Assembly (NCBI RefSeq): GCF_019655855.1
Contig: NZ_BPFX01000049.1
Location: 1 to 56,918, forward strand
Length of the DNA stretch: 56,918 nt
Reading direction: 5' to 3'
Source of the DNA: Pseudomonas paralcaligenes
GTDB lineage: Bacteria > Pseudomonadota > Gammaproteobacteria > Pseudomonadales > Pseudomonadaceae
The first letter of the stretch is position 1; each line of letters starts with the position of its first letter. This document shows, one piece after another, positions 10,726 through 19,671 of this stretch. Made by a program: the position numbers and the translations under genes. The notes beneath the pieces were generated by a model. The model was given only the letters and a program-made list of their open reading frames with translations, ran no database searches and was not told where the DNA came from.

Positions 10726-11522
10726 GGCAACACCTCGAGCATGGCCGCATGGGTCAGCGGCAGCATCCAGCGGGCCTGGTCCGGTTGTACGCCGCCGCGC
10801 CGGGAACGGTCAATCACCCAGCCGCGCACCTCGACCTCACGACCAGTCAGGCGCTGCAGGGCGGCGACGTCGAAGTGGCGCAGCAGCTTGGGCTCAATAC
10901 GCAACACCAGTGGCCCATCCATTTCTATCCACAGACCACCGCGATTGCGCTGCACCCGCTCGACCTTGCCACGCACCAGGGCGAAACCGCCGCTGCGCAG
11001 ATCGAACGGAGTCACCACGGTCGCTTGCTGCCAGAGACCCAGGCGCTGGCGACGCGCCTCGTCCTCGGCGCCGCGGTGGCACTCCTCCAGACCGGTGGCC
11101 GGCTGGAAGGCGACCTGATAGCCCAGGCCCTCGGCGAGCAGCTGCGCCTCCAGATTGCGCCCCGCACCGTCGTACGCGTGAGCCAGGGTGCGGCCGTACT
11201 GGTCGCGCGCCCTGCTGCCGACCCGCAGGCCGACCCGTCCGTCGTTGGCCGCCACCAGCGTCTGCAGGCGCTTGCGCGCAGCCTCGGCGAAAGGCTCGGC
11301 GGGACGACCGTCCCGCGCCCGCTCCGGCGCATTGACGCCGATCAGGCGCACGCTGCGGCCATCGGCCAGGCGCAGGGTGTCGCCGTCCACCACCTTGGCC
11401 ACGCGCAGCGGCGCCAGGCCCTCGACCAGCGGACAGGCAGCCCGGACGGGCGAAACCAGAAAGACAGAAACGAAAAAGGCGCCCACCAGGGACGCCTTTC
11501 TCAGCAACGTGGAACGAACCAC
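10722..11522 (-). CDS. Secreted thermonuclease (SNase-like OB fold)
   Basis: This is a predicted exported Ca-dependent nuclease. The SNase core shows VVDGDTLRLADGRSVRLIG, the VNAPE segment and RDQYGRTLAH, which carry the conserved Asp, Arg, Glu and Arg of the active site. A signal peptide (about LVGAFFVSVFLVSPVRAA) precedes it. The C-terminal 90 residues form an extra domain (KVERVQRNRGGLWIEMDGPLVLRI). The start is uncertain. GTG at 11522, 8 bp after the rpmE stop, gives about 266 residues; a TTG at 11507 is an alternative; longer frames would overlap rpmE. A terminator-like hairpin lies inside the signal-peptide codons. Confidence 0.8.
   Translation of the reverse strand: MVRSTLLRKASLVGAFFVSVFLVSPVRAACPLVEGLAPLRVAKVVDGDTLRLADGRSVRLIGVNAPERARDGRPAEPFAEAARKRLQTLVAANDGRVGLRVGSRARDQYGRTLAHAYDGAGRNLEAQLLAEGLGYQVAFQPATGLEECHRGAEDEARRQRLGLWQQATVVTPFDLRSGGFALVRGKVERVQRNRGGLWIEMDGPLVLRIEPKLLRHFDVAALQRLTGREVEVRGWVIDRSRRGGVQPDQARWMLPLTHAAMLEVLP
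11473..11499 (-). terminator. Probable rpmE terminator embedded in the thermonuclease start
   Basis: On the minus strand AAAGGCG-T-CCC, a TGGT loop, GGG-CGCCTTT form a 10-bp stem with one bulged base, followed by further T residues. It begins 32 bp past the rpmE stop codon, the usual place for an intrinsic terminator, yet lies within the codons for the thermonuclease signal peptide. It should end most rpmE transcripts while letting some read through into the nuclease and protease genes. Confidence 0.7.
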
Positions 11523-11530
11523 GCTTCGGC

Positions 11531-11743
11531 TTACTTGCTGCCGAACACGCCGAAACGCTGCTTGAAGCGATCGATACGGCCGCCGGTATCCAGCATCTTC
11601 TGCTTGCCGGTGTAGAACGGGTGGCATTCGGAGCACACGTCCAGGCTCATCGGCTTACACAGGGTGGAACGGGTCTTGATCACGTTGCCACAGCTGCAGG
11701 TTGCAACCATTTCGTCGTACTGCGGATGGATTTCGGCTTTCAT
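11531..11743 (-). CDS. rpmE: 50S ribosomal protein L31 (zinc-binding form)
   Basis: L31 is a component of the large ribosomal subunit at the intersubunit bridge. The 70 residues carry the four cysteines of the C+ zinc-binding type (Cys16, Cys18, Cys37, Cys40), so this is the zinc-loaded paralogue rather than the zinc-free YkgM type. The ATG at 11743 follows a GAGGAAAAA ribosome-binding region. A sigma-70 promoter is visible upstream and a terminator hairpin downstream, so it is probably expressed mostly as a single-gene message. Confidence 0.97.
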   Translation of the reverse strand: MKAEIHPQYDEMVATCSCGNVIKTRSTLCKPMSLDVCSECHPFYTGKQKMLDTGGRIDRFKQRFGVFGSK

Positions 11744-11812
11744 CGCTTTTTCCTCGGTTGGGTGTGCCGCCACTCGACTCGCTGCCAAGTACCGCACGGA
11801 AATAGGCCGCGC

Positions 11813-11840
11813 ACTATACCAGACCACCACCCGCGCGCAA
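11813..11840 (-). promoter_or_regulatory. rpmE: Sigma-70 promoter of rpmE
   Basis: Read on the minus strand: TTGCGC (11840-11835), a 16-bp spacer, then TATAGT (11818-11813) preceded by TGG, an extended -10. It lies 70 bp upstream of the rpmE ATG in the rpmE/priA divergent gap. The GTG of priA is 66 bp beyond it on the other side. Confidence 0.7.
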
Positions 11841-11905
11841 GCCGCCGCCAGGCCGTGGCGACGTGCGGCCGTGCTAGCATCGCCGCCTCGACCCTGGAGC
11901 CCCAC

Positions 11906-14125
11906 GTGCCCGACACCATCCTGCGCCTCGCCCTGCCCTCGCCGCTGCGCCGCCTGTTCGACTACCGCGCCCCCGCGGGCGTGCCCCGTTCGATGCTGCA
12001 GCCCGGGGCACGCCTGCGCGTGTCGTTCGGCCGGCGCGAGGTGATCGGCGTGCTGGTGGAGCTGGCGGATACCACCGATGTGCCGCAGGACAAGCTCAAG
12101 CCCGCCCTCGAACTGCTGGACCGCAGCCCACCGCTGCCGGCACCGCTGTTCAAGCTGTGCCTGTGGACCGCGCAGTACTACCAGCACAGCCTCGGCGACA
12201 CCCTGAGCTGGGCGCTGCCGGTGCTGCTGCGCCAGGGCGAACCGGCCGAGGTGCGCCAGGAGCGCTACTGGCATGTGCTCGAAGGCGCCAGCCCGGACGA
12301 CCCGCGCCTGGCCCGCGCGCCGCGCCAGCGCGAGGCGCTGCGCACCCTGGCCCAGCACCACCACGGCGTGCCGCACGCCCTGCTGAGCAAGCTGCAACTG
12401 AACAAGGACAGCCTCGACCTGCTGCTGGAAAAGGGCCTGGTGCGCGTCGAGATCCGCCGCAGCGCGCCGCTGGAGCGCCACGGCGGCTGGCTGGCGCAGC
12501 CGGAGCTGCCGCTCAATGCCGAGCAGCGCGCCGCCTTCAACGCCGTACAGTCCGGCCTGGACGGCTTCGGCGCCTATCTCCTGTACGGCGTCACCGGCAG
12601 CGGCAAGACCGAGGTATACCTGCAGCTGATCCGGCGCTGCCTGGAGGCCGGCCGCCAGGCGCTGGTGCTGATCCCGGAGATCAACCTGGGCCCGCAGACG
12701 GTGGAACGCTTTTCCCGGCGCTTCAACGCGCGCATCGCCCTGCTCCATTCCGGGGTCAACGACCGCGAGCGCCTGGATGCCTGGCTGGCCGCCCGCGACG
12801 GCGAGGCCGACATCGTCATCGGCACCCGCTCCGCCCTGTTCACACCGCTGAAGAACCCCGGCCTGATCATCGTCGATGAAGAGCACGACGCTTCCTACAA
12901 ACAGCAGGAAGGCCTGCGCTACCACGCCCGCGACCTGGCCCTGGTGCGCGCACGCCAGGAAAATCTGCCGATCGTCCTCGGTTCCGCCACGCCCTCGCTG
13001 GAGAGCCTGCACAACGCCCATGCCGGCCGCTACGCCCTGCTGCGCCTCAACCAGCGCGCCGGCGGCGCGCAGCCGCCGCGCTTCCTGCGCATGGACGTGA
13101 AGAGCCTGCCGCTGGACGCCGGCATCTCCGGCCCGCTGCAACTGGCCATCGGCCAGATCCTGGCGGCCGGCCAGCAGGTGCTGGTATTCCTCAACCGCCG
13201 CGGTTTCGCCCCGACCCTGCTGTGCCACGACTGCGGCTGGATCAGCCAGTGCCCGCGCTGCGACGCGCGCATGACCCTGCACCAGCGCCACAACGAACTG
13301 CGCTGTCACCATTGCGGCCACGTCGAGCGCCCGCCACGCAACTGCCCGGACTGCCAGAAGGTAGACCTGCGCCCGGTCGGCGCCGGCACAGAGCGCGCCG
13401 AGGAGCGCCTGGCCCTGCTCTTCCCGCAGTACCCGGTGCTGCGCATCGACCGCGACACCACGGCACGCAAGGGCGCCATGGACAAGCTGTTCGCCACCAT
13501 CAACAAGGGCGAGCCGTGCATCCTGGTCGGCACCCAGATGCTCGCCAAGGGCCACCACTTCCCGCGCGTCACCCTGGTCGCCATCCTCGACGCCGACGGC
13601 GGCCTGTTCTCCGCCGACTTCCGCGCCAGCGAGCGCATGGCCCAGCTCATCGTGCAGGTGGCCGGGCGCGCGGGACGCGCCGAAGAGCCGGGCAAGGTGA
13701 TCATCCAGAGCCACCTGGCCGACCATCCGCTGCTGGTCCAGCTCACCGAGCAGGGCTACCCGGCCTTCGCCGAACAGGCCCTCAGCGAACGGCGCGGCGC
13801 CGGCCTGCCGCCGTTCGCCCACCTGGCGCTGCTGCGCGGCGAGGCGCACAAGCCCGGGCAGGCCGAGGCCTTCCTCGACGAGGCCTGCACCTACGCCGAA
13901 CAGCTGTGCGACGAGCTGAAGCTGCCCGGCATCGAACTGCTCGGCCCGGTACCGGCGCCGATGGAACGCCGCGCCGGCCGCTACCGCGCCCAGCTGCTGC
14001 TGCAATGCGCCAGCCGCGCGCCACTGCACAAGCTGCTGGCGCACTGGCTGCCGATCCTCGAGGCCATGCCGGGCGGCCGCGCGGTGCGCTGGTCGCTGGA
14101 TGTCGATCCGATCGACCTTTTCTAG
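11906..14125 (+). CDS. priA: Primosomal helicase PriA (replication restart)
   Basis: PriA is a 3'-to-5' DNA helicase that recognises stalled forks and reloads the replisome. A GTG start at 11906 gives 739 residues beginning [14 protein letters not shown], as in P. aeruginosa PriA; no ATG fits. The order is the 3'-DNA-binding domain (about 1-100), Walker [12 protein letters not shown] (near 230), Walker B variant [11 protein letters not shown], a zinc-binding block with four CxxC pairs (CHDC, CPRC, CHHC, CPDC; about 435-485) inserted between helicase lobes, then helicase motifs [12 protein letters not shown] and QVAGRAGR. It is divergent from rpmE. Confidence 0.96.
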   Translation: MPDTILRLALPSPLRRLFDYRAPAGVPRSMLQPGARLRVSFGRREVIGVLVELADTTDVPQDKLKPALELLDRSPPLPAPLFKLCLWTAQYYQHSLGDTLSWALPVLLRQGEPAEVRQERYWHVLEGASPDDPRLARAPRQREALRTLAQHHHGVPHALLSKLQLNKDSLDLLLEKGLVRVEIRRSAPLERHGGWLAQPELPLNAEQRAAFNAVQSGLDGFGAYLLYGVTGSGKTEVYLQLIRRCLEAGRQALVLIPEINLGPQTVERFSRRFNARIALLHSGVNDRERLDAWLAARDGEADIVIGTRSALFTPLKNPGLIIVDEEHDASYKQQEGLRYHARDLALVRARQENLPIVLGSATPSLESLHNAHAGRYALLRLNQRAGGAQPPRFLRMDVKSLPLDAGISGPLQLAIGQILAAGQQVLVFLNRRGFAPTLLCHDCGWISQCPRCDARMTLHQRHNELRCHHCGHVERPPRNCPDCQKVDLRPVGAGTERAEERLALLFPQYPVLRIDRDTTARKGAMDKLFATINKGEPCILVGTQMLAKGHHFPRVTLVAILDADGGLFSADFRASERMAQLIVQVAGRAGRAEEPGKVIIQSHLADHPLLVQLTEQGYPAFAEQALSERRGAGLPPFAHLALLRGEAHKPGQAEAFLDEACTYAEQLCDELKLPGIELLGPVPAPMERRAGRYRAQLLLQCASRAPLHKLLAHWLPILEAMPGGRAVRWSLDVDPIDLF

Positions 14126-14203
14126 GCGGCAAGCCTCGAGCAAAGCCGGGGCGAGCTTTGCAGAGCAATCAGCTGTAGCAGTGGCGTGCATAACCCAACA
14201 CGC

Positions 14204-14278
14204 TGTCGTCCCCACGAAAGCGGGGACTCAGATACAGGGTGCCAGCCTCATGGATTCCCGCCCGCGCGGGAATGACGG
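14204..14278. repeat. REP-like double-hairpin repeat, copy 1
   Basis: The 449-bp gap between priA and argS (14126-14574) holds no gene but two related repeats. Copy 1 has a left hairpin (GTCCCC...GGGGAC, 14207-14225) and a right hairpin (ATTCCCGC...GCGGGAAT, 14253-14273) joined by about 27 bases, closing with GACGG. It is of the short interspersed palindromic kind scattered in pseudomonad genomes. Confidence 0.7.
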
Positions 14279-14370
14279 AACCTCCTTATCTGCCTTGTCC
14301 GTGCAGGACATTCGCCGGATTACCTTGCCTGCACCATCAGGATAATCGGGTGACACGCACACCTCACCCC

Positions 14371-14436
14371 CGTCATCCCCGCGCAGGCAAGGACCCAGGC
14401 ACAGCCCATGGATTCCCGCCTTCGCGGGAATGACGG
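14371..14436. repeat. REP-like double-hairpin repeat, copy 2
   Basis: This is the second copy in direct orientation, about 90 bp after copy 1. The right half (ATGGATTCCCGC...CGCGGGAATGACGG) is nearly identical to copy 1. The left half (CGTCATCCCCGCGCAGGCAA) has lost part of its pairing. The same left-half sequence recurs in opposite orientation at the right edge of the window (56881-56910). Confidence 0.7.
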
Positions 14437-14530
14437 AATCTCCTATCTACCTTGCCCCCAATAGGCTCCCACCCGATTGCCCTGGCGCGCTTTTCCTTGC
14501 AGCTTGTGGCTTGCAGCTTGCCGCTGCTCT

Positions 14531-14536
14531 TATAAT
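14531..14536 (+). promoter_or_regulatory. argS: Candidate -10 element for argS
   Basis: A perfect TATAAT hexamer lies 38 bp before the argS start. The upstream bases are a reiterated GCAGCTTG/TGGCTTGCAGCTTG segment without a recognisable -35 at 16-18 bp, so this call rests on the -10 alone. Confidence 0.4.
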
Positions 14537-14574
14537 GCGCAGTTTTCGACCAGCCGCGGCCGACCGAGCAGACC

Positions 14575-16314
14575 ATGAAAGACACGATTCGCCACCTGAT
14601 CCAGCAAGCACTGGCCCGCCTGACCGCCGAAGGCGTGCTGCCCGAGGGCCTGAGCCCGGCGATCCAGGTGGAGAACACCAAGGACAAGAGCCACGGCGAT
14701 TTCGCCAGCAACATCGCCATGATGCTGGCCAAGCCGGCCGGACAGAAGCCGCGCGACCTGGCCGAGAAGCTGATCGCCGCGCTGCCGGCCGATGCCGGCA
14801 TCAGCAAGGTGGAGATCGCCGGTCCCGGCTTCCTCAACTTCTTCCAGAACAGTGACGCCCTGGCCGAACGCCTGGAGGCCTCACTGGCCGACGCCAGCCT
14901 GGGCGTGCGCAAGAACGGCCCGGCGCAGCGCGTGGTGGTCGATCTGTCGGCGCCGAACCTGGCCAAGGAGATGCACGTCGGCCACCTACGCTCGACCATC
15001 ATCGGCGACGGCGTGGCCCGCGTGCTGGAGTTCCTCGGCGACACCGTGATCCGGCAGAACCACGTCGGCGACTGGGGCACCCAGTTCGGCATGCTGCTGG
15101 CCTACATGCAGGAAAACCCGATCGCCGCGGAAAGCGAGCTGTCCGACCTGGAAGGCTTCTACCGCGCGGCCAAGAAGCGCTTCGACGACTCCACCGAGTT
15201 CGCCGACCGCGCCCGCGAGCTGGTGGTCAAGCTGCAGGCCGGCGATGCCGAGTGCCTGCGCCTGTGGAACCGCTTCAACGACATCTCCCTGTCCCACTGC
15301 CAGGCGCTCTACGACCGCCTCGGCGTCAAGCTGAGCATGGCCGACGTCAAGGGCGAGAGCGCCTACAACGACGACCTGGCCAACGTGGTCGCCGACCTGC
15401 GGGCCAAGGGCCTGCTGACCGAGGACAATGGCGCCCAGTGCGTGTTCATGGACGAGTTCAGAAACTCCGAGGGCAACCCGCTGCCGCTGATCGTGCAGAA
15501 GGCCGGTGGCGGCTACCTGTACGCCACCACCGACCTGGCCGCGACCCGCTACCGCGCCAACGTGCTCAAGGCCGACCGTGCGCTGTACTTCGTCGACCAG
15601 CGCCAGGCCCTGCACTTCCAGATGGTGTTCGCCGCCGCGCGCCTGGCCGGCTTCGTGCCCGCCGGCTTCGAGATGGAGCACATGGGCTTCGGCACCATGA
15701 ACGGCCCGGACGGCCGCCCGTTCAAGACCCGCGACGGCGGCACCGTGAAACTGGTCGAGCTGCTAGACGAGGCCGAGCAGCGCGCCTACGCCCTGGTCAA
15801 GGACAAGAACCCCGACCTCGGCGAGGACGAGCTGCGCGAGATCGCCCGCGTGGTGGGCATCGCCTCGGTGAAGTACGCCGACCTGTCCAAGCACCGCACC
15901 AGCGACTACAGCTTCAACTTCGAGCTGATGCTGAGCTTCGAGGGCAACACCGCGCCCTACCTGCTGTACGCCTACACCCGCGTGGCCAGCGTGTTCCGCA
16001 AGCTGGGCAAGGGCGTGGACGAGATTGACGGGCGCATCGCCCTGGTCGCCGAGCAGGAGCAGGCCCTGGGCGCCAAGCTGGCACAGTTCAATGAACTGCT
16101 TGGCAGCGTCGCCGAGAAAGGCACCCCGCACCTGCTGTGCAGCTACCTGTACGACCTGGCCGGGCTGTTCTCCAGCTTCTACGAGAACTGTCCGATCCTC
16201 ACCGCCGAGGACGAAGCCACCCGCGACAGCCGCCTGCGCCTGGCCGCGCTGACCGGTCGCACCCTCAAGCAGGGCCTGGAACTGCTCGGCCTGGAAACCC
16301 TGGAGCGCATGTAA
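14575..16314 (+). CDS. argS: Arginyl-tRNA synthetase
   Basis: This class I synthetase charges tRNA-Arg. The 579 residues include the N-terminal Add1 domain with [11 protein letters not shown], the HIGH signature as HVGHLRST (near residue 130), and the catalytic-domain segments DWGTQFGML and [20 protein letters not shown]. The canonical KMSKS is absent, as is usual for ArgRS. The DALR anticodon-binding domain ends [19 protein letters not shown]. The SPOR-domain gene starts immediately at the base after the stop codon. Confidence 0.97.
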   Translation: MKDTIRHLIQQALARLTAEGVLPEGLSPAIQVENTKDKSHGDFASNIAMMLAKPAGQKPRDLAEKLIAALPADAGISKVEIAGPGFLNFFQNSDALAERLEASLADASLGVRKNGPAQRVVVDLSAPNLAKEMHVGHLRSTIIGDGVARVLEFLGDTVIRQNHVGDWGTQFGMLLAYMQENPIAAESELSDLEGFYRAAKKRFDDSTEFADRARELVVKLQAGDAECLRLWNRFNDISLSHCQALYDRLGVKLSMADVKGESAYNDDLANVVADLRAKGLLTEDNGAQCVFMDEFRNSEGNPLPLIVQKAGGGYLYATTDLAATRYRANVLKADRALYFVDQRQALHFQMVFAAARLAGFVPAGFEMEHMGFGTMNGPDGRPFKTRDGGTVKLVELLDEAEQRAYALVKDKNPDLGEDELREIARVVGIASVKYADLSKHRTSDYSFNFELMLSFEGNTAPYLLYAYTRVASVFRKLGKGVDEIDGRIALVAEQEQALGAKLAQFNELLGSVAEKGTPHLLCSYLYDLAGLFSSFYENCPILTAEDEATRDSRLRLAALTGRTLKQGLELLGLETLERM

Positions 16315-17001
16315 GTGGCGACCAAGAAGAAGCCCGCGCCCAAGCGCGGCGCCAGCCGCTACCAGGCGCCGGCGAAGAAGCCCGTACCGGGCTGGGTCTG
16401 GCTGGTCTGCGGCCTGGTCATCGGCGGTTTCTTCATGTTCCTGTTCAGCCTGGAGCCGGGCCGGGAGGACGTGAAGCGGGCCAAGCCGGAAGAGCAGAAG
16501 CGCACTGCGCCCGAGCCGCAGAAGAAGCCCCAGGTCGTGCCCGAGCCGGCCAAGCCGAAGTACGACTTCTACACCCTGCTGCCGGAATCCGAGGTCATCG
16601 TGCCGCCGGACGCCCTGCCGCCGGCCGACGCGCCCAAGCCGCCGGAACAGAAGCCGGTGACGCCGGAGGAGGCCGCCAAGATCGACGCCGCCCGCGCCCA
16701 GGCCGCGCTCAACGGCGAGACCCCGCCCCCGCCGCCAGTGGTGGCCAAGGCGCCGGTCACCACCCAGTTCTTCCTGCAGGCCGGCTCGTTCCGCAAGCGC
16801 GAGGACGCCGACAAGGTGCGCGCGCAGATTCTCCTGCTCGGCCAGAACGTGCAGGTGGAGTCCGGCAAGGTCCGCGAGGAAACCTGGCACCGCGTGCTGG
16901 TCGGCCCTTACGCCAACCGCGAGCAACTGGCCGGCGCGCAGAAGCAGCTGGCCGGCAGCGGCTTCAGCAACCTGCTGTTACAGCAGCGCCAGTCCCGCTG
17001 A
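16315..17001 (+). CDS. SPOR-domain membrane protein (FtsN-like)
   Basis: This is a predicted bitopic inner-membrane protein that binds denuded septal peptidoglycan through its SPOR domain. The GTG at 16315 directly follows the argS TAA and gives 228 residues. A basic N-terminus (KKKPAPKRGASRY) leads into one membrane segment (about 27-45, VWLVCGLVIGGFFMFLFSL). A Pro/Lys/Ala-rich periplasmic linker follows (about 50-145), then the SPOR domain (about 150-225) with FFLQAGSFRKREDADKVRA and RVLVGPYANRE. It matches the protein found between argS and hslV in P. aeruginosa. The exact division role is inferred. Confidence 0.9.
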   Translation: MATKKKPAPKRGASRYQAPAKKPVPGWVWLVCGLVIGGFFMFLFSLEPGREDVKRAKPEEQKRTAPEPQKKPQVVPEPAKPKYDFYTLLPESEVIVPPDALPPADAPKPPEQKPVTPEEAAKIDAARAQAALNGETPPPPPVVAKAPVTTQFFLQAGSFRKREDADKVRAQILLLGQNVQVESGKVREETWHRVLVGPYANREQLAGAQKQLAGSGFSNLLLQQRQSR

Positions 17002-17023
17002 ACCGCGTTCGACGCCCGCCCGG

Positions 17024-17051
17024 TTGAAAAGCCGGGCCGGGCACCCCATCT
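17024..17051 (+). promoter_or_regulatory. hslV: Sigma-32 heat-shock promoter of hslVU
   Basis: TTGAAA (17024-17029), a 14-bp spacer and CCCCATCT (17044-17051) match the sigma-32 consensus (CTTGAAA, then CCCCATnT) almost fully. It lies 46 bp before the hslV start. The -35 occupies the start of the loop of a G+C palindrome whose arms are 17014-17023 and 17032-17042. Confidence 0.85.
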
Positions 17052-17096
17052 GATCTCCATTCGGGCACATCGCCCCGCTGCGTGGAGATCCACCCC

Positions 17097-17636
17097 TTGA
17101 CCACCATCGTTTCAGTCCGCCGCAATGGCAAAGTCGTCATGGGCGGCGACGGCCAGGTATCCCTCGGCAATACCGTGATGAAGGGCAACGCCAAGAAGGT
17201 CCGTCGCCTCTACCACGGCCAGGTGCTGGCCGGCTTCGCCGGCGCCACCGCCGACGCCTTCACCCTGTTCGAGCGCTTCGAGGGCCAGCTGGAGAAACAC
17301 CAGGGCCACCTGGTGCGGGCCGCCGTCGAGCTGGCCAAGGACTGGCGCACCGACCGCTCGCTGAGCCGTCTGGAGGCGATGCTCGCCGTGGCCAACAAGG
17401 ACGCCTCGCTGATCATCACCGGCAACGGCGACGTGGTCGAACCCGAGCACGGCCTGATCGCCATGGGTTCCGGCGGCGGCTTCGCCCAGGCCGCGGCCCT
17501 CGCGCTGCTGCAGAAGACCGAGCTGTCCGCCCGCGAAATCACCGAGGCGGCATTGAACATTGCCGGCTCCATCTGTGTCTTCACTAACCAGAATCTAACC
17601 ATCGAAGAGGAAGACTGCGCCGATCAGGCCGTTTAA
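17097..17636 (+). CDS. hslV: ATP-dependent protease peptidase subunit HslV
   Basis: HslV is the threonine peptidase of the HslVU (ClpQY) protease. The mature enzyme needs an N-terminal Thr right after the initiator. That fixes the start at TTG 17097 (TTG-ACC-ACC, giving [12 protein letters not shown]), with GGAGAT seven bases upstream. A GTG at 17082 would give an extended, inactive N-terminus. The protein has 179 residues; the catalytic region [22 protein letters not shown] and [11 protein letters not shown] are intact. It is heat-inducible by the upstream sigma-32-type promoter and is followed by hslU 141 bp on. Confidence 0.96.
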   Translation: MTTIVSVRRNGKVVMGGDGQVSLGNTVMKGNAKKVRRLYHGQVLAGFAGATADAFTLFERFEGQLEKHQGHLVRAAVELAKDWRTDRSLSRLEAMLAVANKDASLIITGNGDVVEPEHGLIAMGSGGGFAQAAALALLQKTELSAREITEAALNIAGSICVFTNQNLTIEEEDCADQAV

Positions 17637-17744
17637 AGCCGCTGCGCTCGGCCATGCTGCGTTGAAGGCAGGCTCGGATGCTCATTTACAGACGCCTCCT
17701 CGCCTGCTTCCGCCTTGCCTGACCGTCGCTCGCGACGCTTTAAA
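17632..17744. repeat. 113-bp imperfect palindromic element between hslV and hslU
   Basis: The ends are inverted copies of TTTAAAGC (17632-17639) and GCTTTAAA (17737-17744). The interior pairs imperfectly, for instance AAGGCAGGC (left) against GCCTGCTT (right). The left end supplies the hslV stop codon (GTTTAA). The element fills most of the gap between the two subunit genes, so the hslVU mRNA would carry a long hairpin there. It looks like an ERIC/MITE-type intergenic repeat known from pseudomonads. Confidence 0.65.
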
Positions 17745-17777
17745 CACCCTGATTGCGGTCTATTGGAGCAAGCCTGC

Positions 17778-19118
17778 ATGTCCATGACGCCCCGCGAGAT
17801 CGTTTCCGAACTCAACCGCCACATCATCGGCCAGGACGACGCCAAGCGCGCCGTGGCCATCGCCCTGCGCAACCGCTGGCGGCGCATGCAGCTGCCGGCC
17901 GAACTGCGCCAGGAAGTGACGCCGAAGAACATCCTGATGATCGGCCCGACCGGCGTCGGCAAGACCGAGATCGCACGGCGCCTGGCCAAGCTGGCCAACG
18001 CGCCCTTCCTCAAGGTGGAAGCGACCAAGTTCACCGAGGTCGGCTACGTCGGCCGCGACGTCGAATCGATCATCCGCGACCTGGCCGACAACGCGCTCAA
18101 GCTGCTGCGCGAGCAGGAAGTGCAGAAGATGAGCCACCGCGCCGAGGACGCCGCCGAGGAGCGCATCCTCGACGCCCTGCTGCCGCCGCCCCGCGCCGGC
18201 TTCAACGAAGACCCGGCACCGAGCCAGGACTCCAACACCCGCCAGCTGTTCCGCAAGCGCCTGCGCGAAGGCCAGCTGGACGACAAGGAGATCGACATCG
18301 AGGTGGCCGAGCAGCCGGCCGGCGTCGAGATCATGACCCCGCCGGGCATGGAGGAGATGACCAGCCAGCTGCAGAACCTGTTCTCCGGCCTGACCAAGGG
18401 CAAGAAGAAGACCCGCAAGCTCAAGGTCAGGGAAGCCTTCAAGCTGGTCCGCGACGAAGAAGCCGCACGCCTGGTCAACGAGGAAGATCTCAAGGCCCGC
18501 GCCCTGGAAGCGGTCGAGCAGCACGGCATCGTGTTCATCGACGAGATCGACAAGGTCGCCAAGCGCGCCAACGTTGGAGGCGCCGACGTGTCCCGCGAGG
18601 GCGTGCAGCGCGACCTGCTGCCGCTGATCGAGGGCTGCACCGTCAATACCAAGCTGGGCATGGTCAAGACCGACCACATCCTGTTCATCGCCTCGGGCGC
18701 CTTCCACCTGGCCAAGCCCAGCGACCTGGTGCCGGAACTGCAGGGCCGCCTGCCGATCCGTGTCGAGCTGAAGGCGCTGTCGCCGCAGGACTTCGAGCGC
18801 ATCCTCACCGAACCCCACGCGGCGCTGACCGAGCAGTACAGCGAACTGCTCAAGACCGAGGGGCTGAACATCGAGTTCGCCGCCGACGGCATCAAGCGCA
18901 TCGCAGAGATCGCCTGGCAGGTCAACGAGAAGACCGAGAACATCGGCGCCCGCCGCCTGCACACCCTGCTCGAACGCCTGCTGGAGGAAGTCTCCTTCAG
19001 CGCCGGCGACCTGGCCGGCCAGCAGAACGGCGAACCGATCCGCATCGACGCCGACTACGTCAACGGCCACCTGGGCGAACTGGCGCAGGACGAGGATCTG
19101 TCGCGCTACATTCTCTGA
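17778..19118 (+). CDS. hslU: ATP-dependent protease ATPase subunit HslU
   Basis: HslU is the AAA+ unfoldase that feeds substrates to HslV. The ATG at 17778 (MSMTPREIV) follows GGAG and gives 446 residues, the usual length. Visible features are Walker [10 protein letters not shown] (near 58), the pore motif GYVGRD, an intermediate I-domain (about 105-240), Walker B VFIDEIDK (near 255), sensor 1 and the C-terminal tail EDLSRYIL that inserts into HslV. It is transcribed with hslV through a palindromic spacer. Confidence 0.97.
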   Translation: MSMTPREIVSELNRHIIGQDDAKRAVAIALRNRWRRMQLPAELRQEVTPKNILMIGPTGVGKTEIARRLAKLANAPFLKVEATKFTEVGYVGRDVESIIRDLADNALKLLREQEVQKMSHRAEDAAEERILDALLPPPRAGFNEDPAPSQDSNTRQLFRKRLREGQLDDKEIDIEVAEQPAGVEIMTPPGMEEMTSQLQNLFSGLTKGKKKTRKLKVREAFKLVRDEEAARLVNEEDLKARALEAVEQHGIVFIDEIDKVAKRANVGGADVSREGVQRDLLPLIEGCTVNTKLGMVKTDHILFIASGAFHLAKPSDLVPELQGRLPIRVELKALSPQDFERILTEPHAALTEQYSELLKTEGLNIEFAADGIKRIAEIAWQVNEKTENIGARRLHTLLERLLEEVSFSAGDLAGQQNGEPIRIDADYVNGHLGELAQDEDLSRYIL

Positions 19119-19125
19119 TCCCACC

Positions 19126-19154
19126 GCGGGGTGGATAATGCGACTCCACCCCGC
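19126..19154. repeat. Stem-loop after hslU
   Basis: A 9-bp stem (GCGGGGTGG / CCACCCCGC) encloses an 11-base loop and starts 7 bp after the hslU stop. No T-run follows, so it may be a weak terminator or a processing site. It sits just ahead of the DUF971 gene. Confidence 0.45.
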
Positions 19155-19167
19155 CAGGACCCTCCCG

Positions 19168-19539
19168 ATGCGCATGCCCACCGCCATCAAACTGCACAAG
19201 GCCTCCCGCACCCTGGAGCTGGTCTATGGTGACGAGCGCTACAGCCTCGGCGCCGAATTCCTGCGCGTGCATTCACCCTCGGCCGAGGTGCAGGGCCACG
19301 GCCGGCCCATCCTCCAGCACGGCAAGCAGGGCGTGGCGCTGGAGCGCGTCGAGCCGGCCGGCAACTACGCACTGAAACTGTGCTTCGACGATGGCCACGA
19401 CAGCGGCCTCTACACCTGGGACTACCTCTACCAGCTCGCCACCCGTCAGGACGCGCTGTGGGCCGACTACCTGCACGAACTCGAGCAGGCCGGCAAATCC
19501 CGCGATCCGGACGAGTCGGTCGTCAGACTGATGCTCTAG
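19168..19539 (+). CDS. DUF971-family protein (gamma-butyrobetaine hydroxylase-like N-terminal domain)
   Basis: The start MRMPTAIKLHKASRTL at 19168 follows AGGA and aligns with the protein found after hslU in P. aeruginosa. The 123 residues form a single DUF971/GBBH-like domain: an early strand region LVYGDERYSLGAEFLRVHSPSAEVQGHG and the signature GNYALKLCFDDGHDSGLYTWDYLY near residues 75-95. Family members with cysteines can bind metal, but this copy has only one cysteine, so metal binding is not expected. The molecular role is unknown. Confidence 0.85.
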   Translation: MRMPTAIKLHKASRTLELVYGDERYSLGAEFLRVHSPSAEVQGHGRPILQHGKQGVALERVEPAGNYALKLCFDDGHDSGLYTWDYLYQLATRQDALWADYLHELEQAGKSRDPDESVVRLML

Positions 19540-19671
19540 TTCCACTCGCGATCGCTCTGTCTCGCACCTCCGCCATACCCACGTCACACCTAGGGCGCAT
19601 TTTCTAATCGTGCCCGGCATACTCCCGCGCGCCGCGCATTCGGTACTCGCGAACTTGCGCAAAAATGGAAA

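Noticed and set aside
8308..11118. A plus-strand open frame of 936 codons antisense to maeB and the M48 protease
   Set aside because: Same reason: an antisense frame to recognised genes with composition typical of G+C-rich shadow frames.
11744..14215. A long minus-strand frame antisense to priA that runs in frame into rpmE
   Set aside because: Only the last 70 codons (rpmE) are real. The rest is the antisense of priA and is separated from rpmE by its promoter.
14575..16314. Missing KMSKS motif in ArgS as a defect
   Set aside because: Most arginyl-tRNA synthetases lack a canonical KMSKS, so this is normal for the family.
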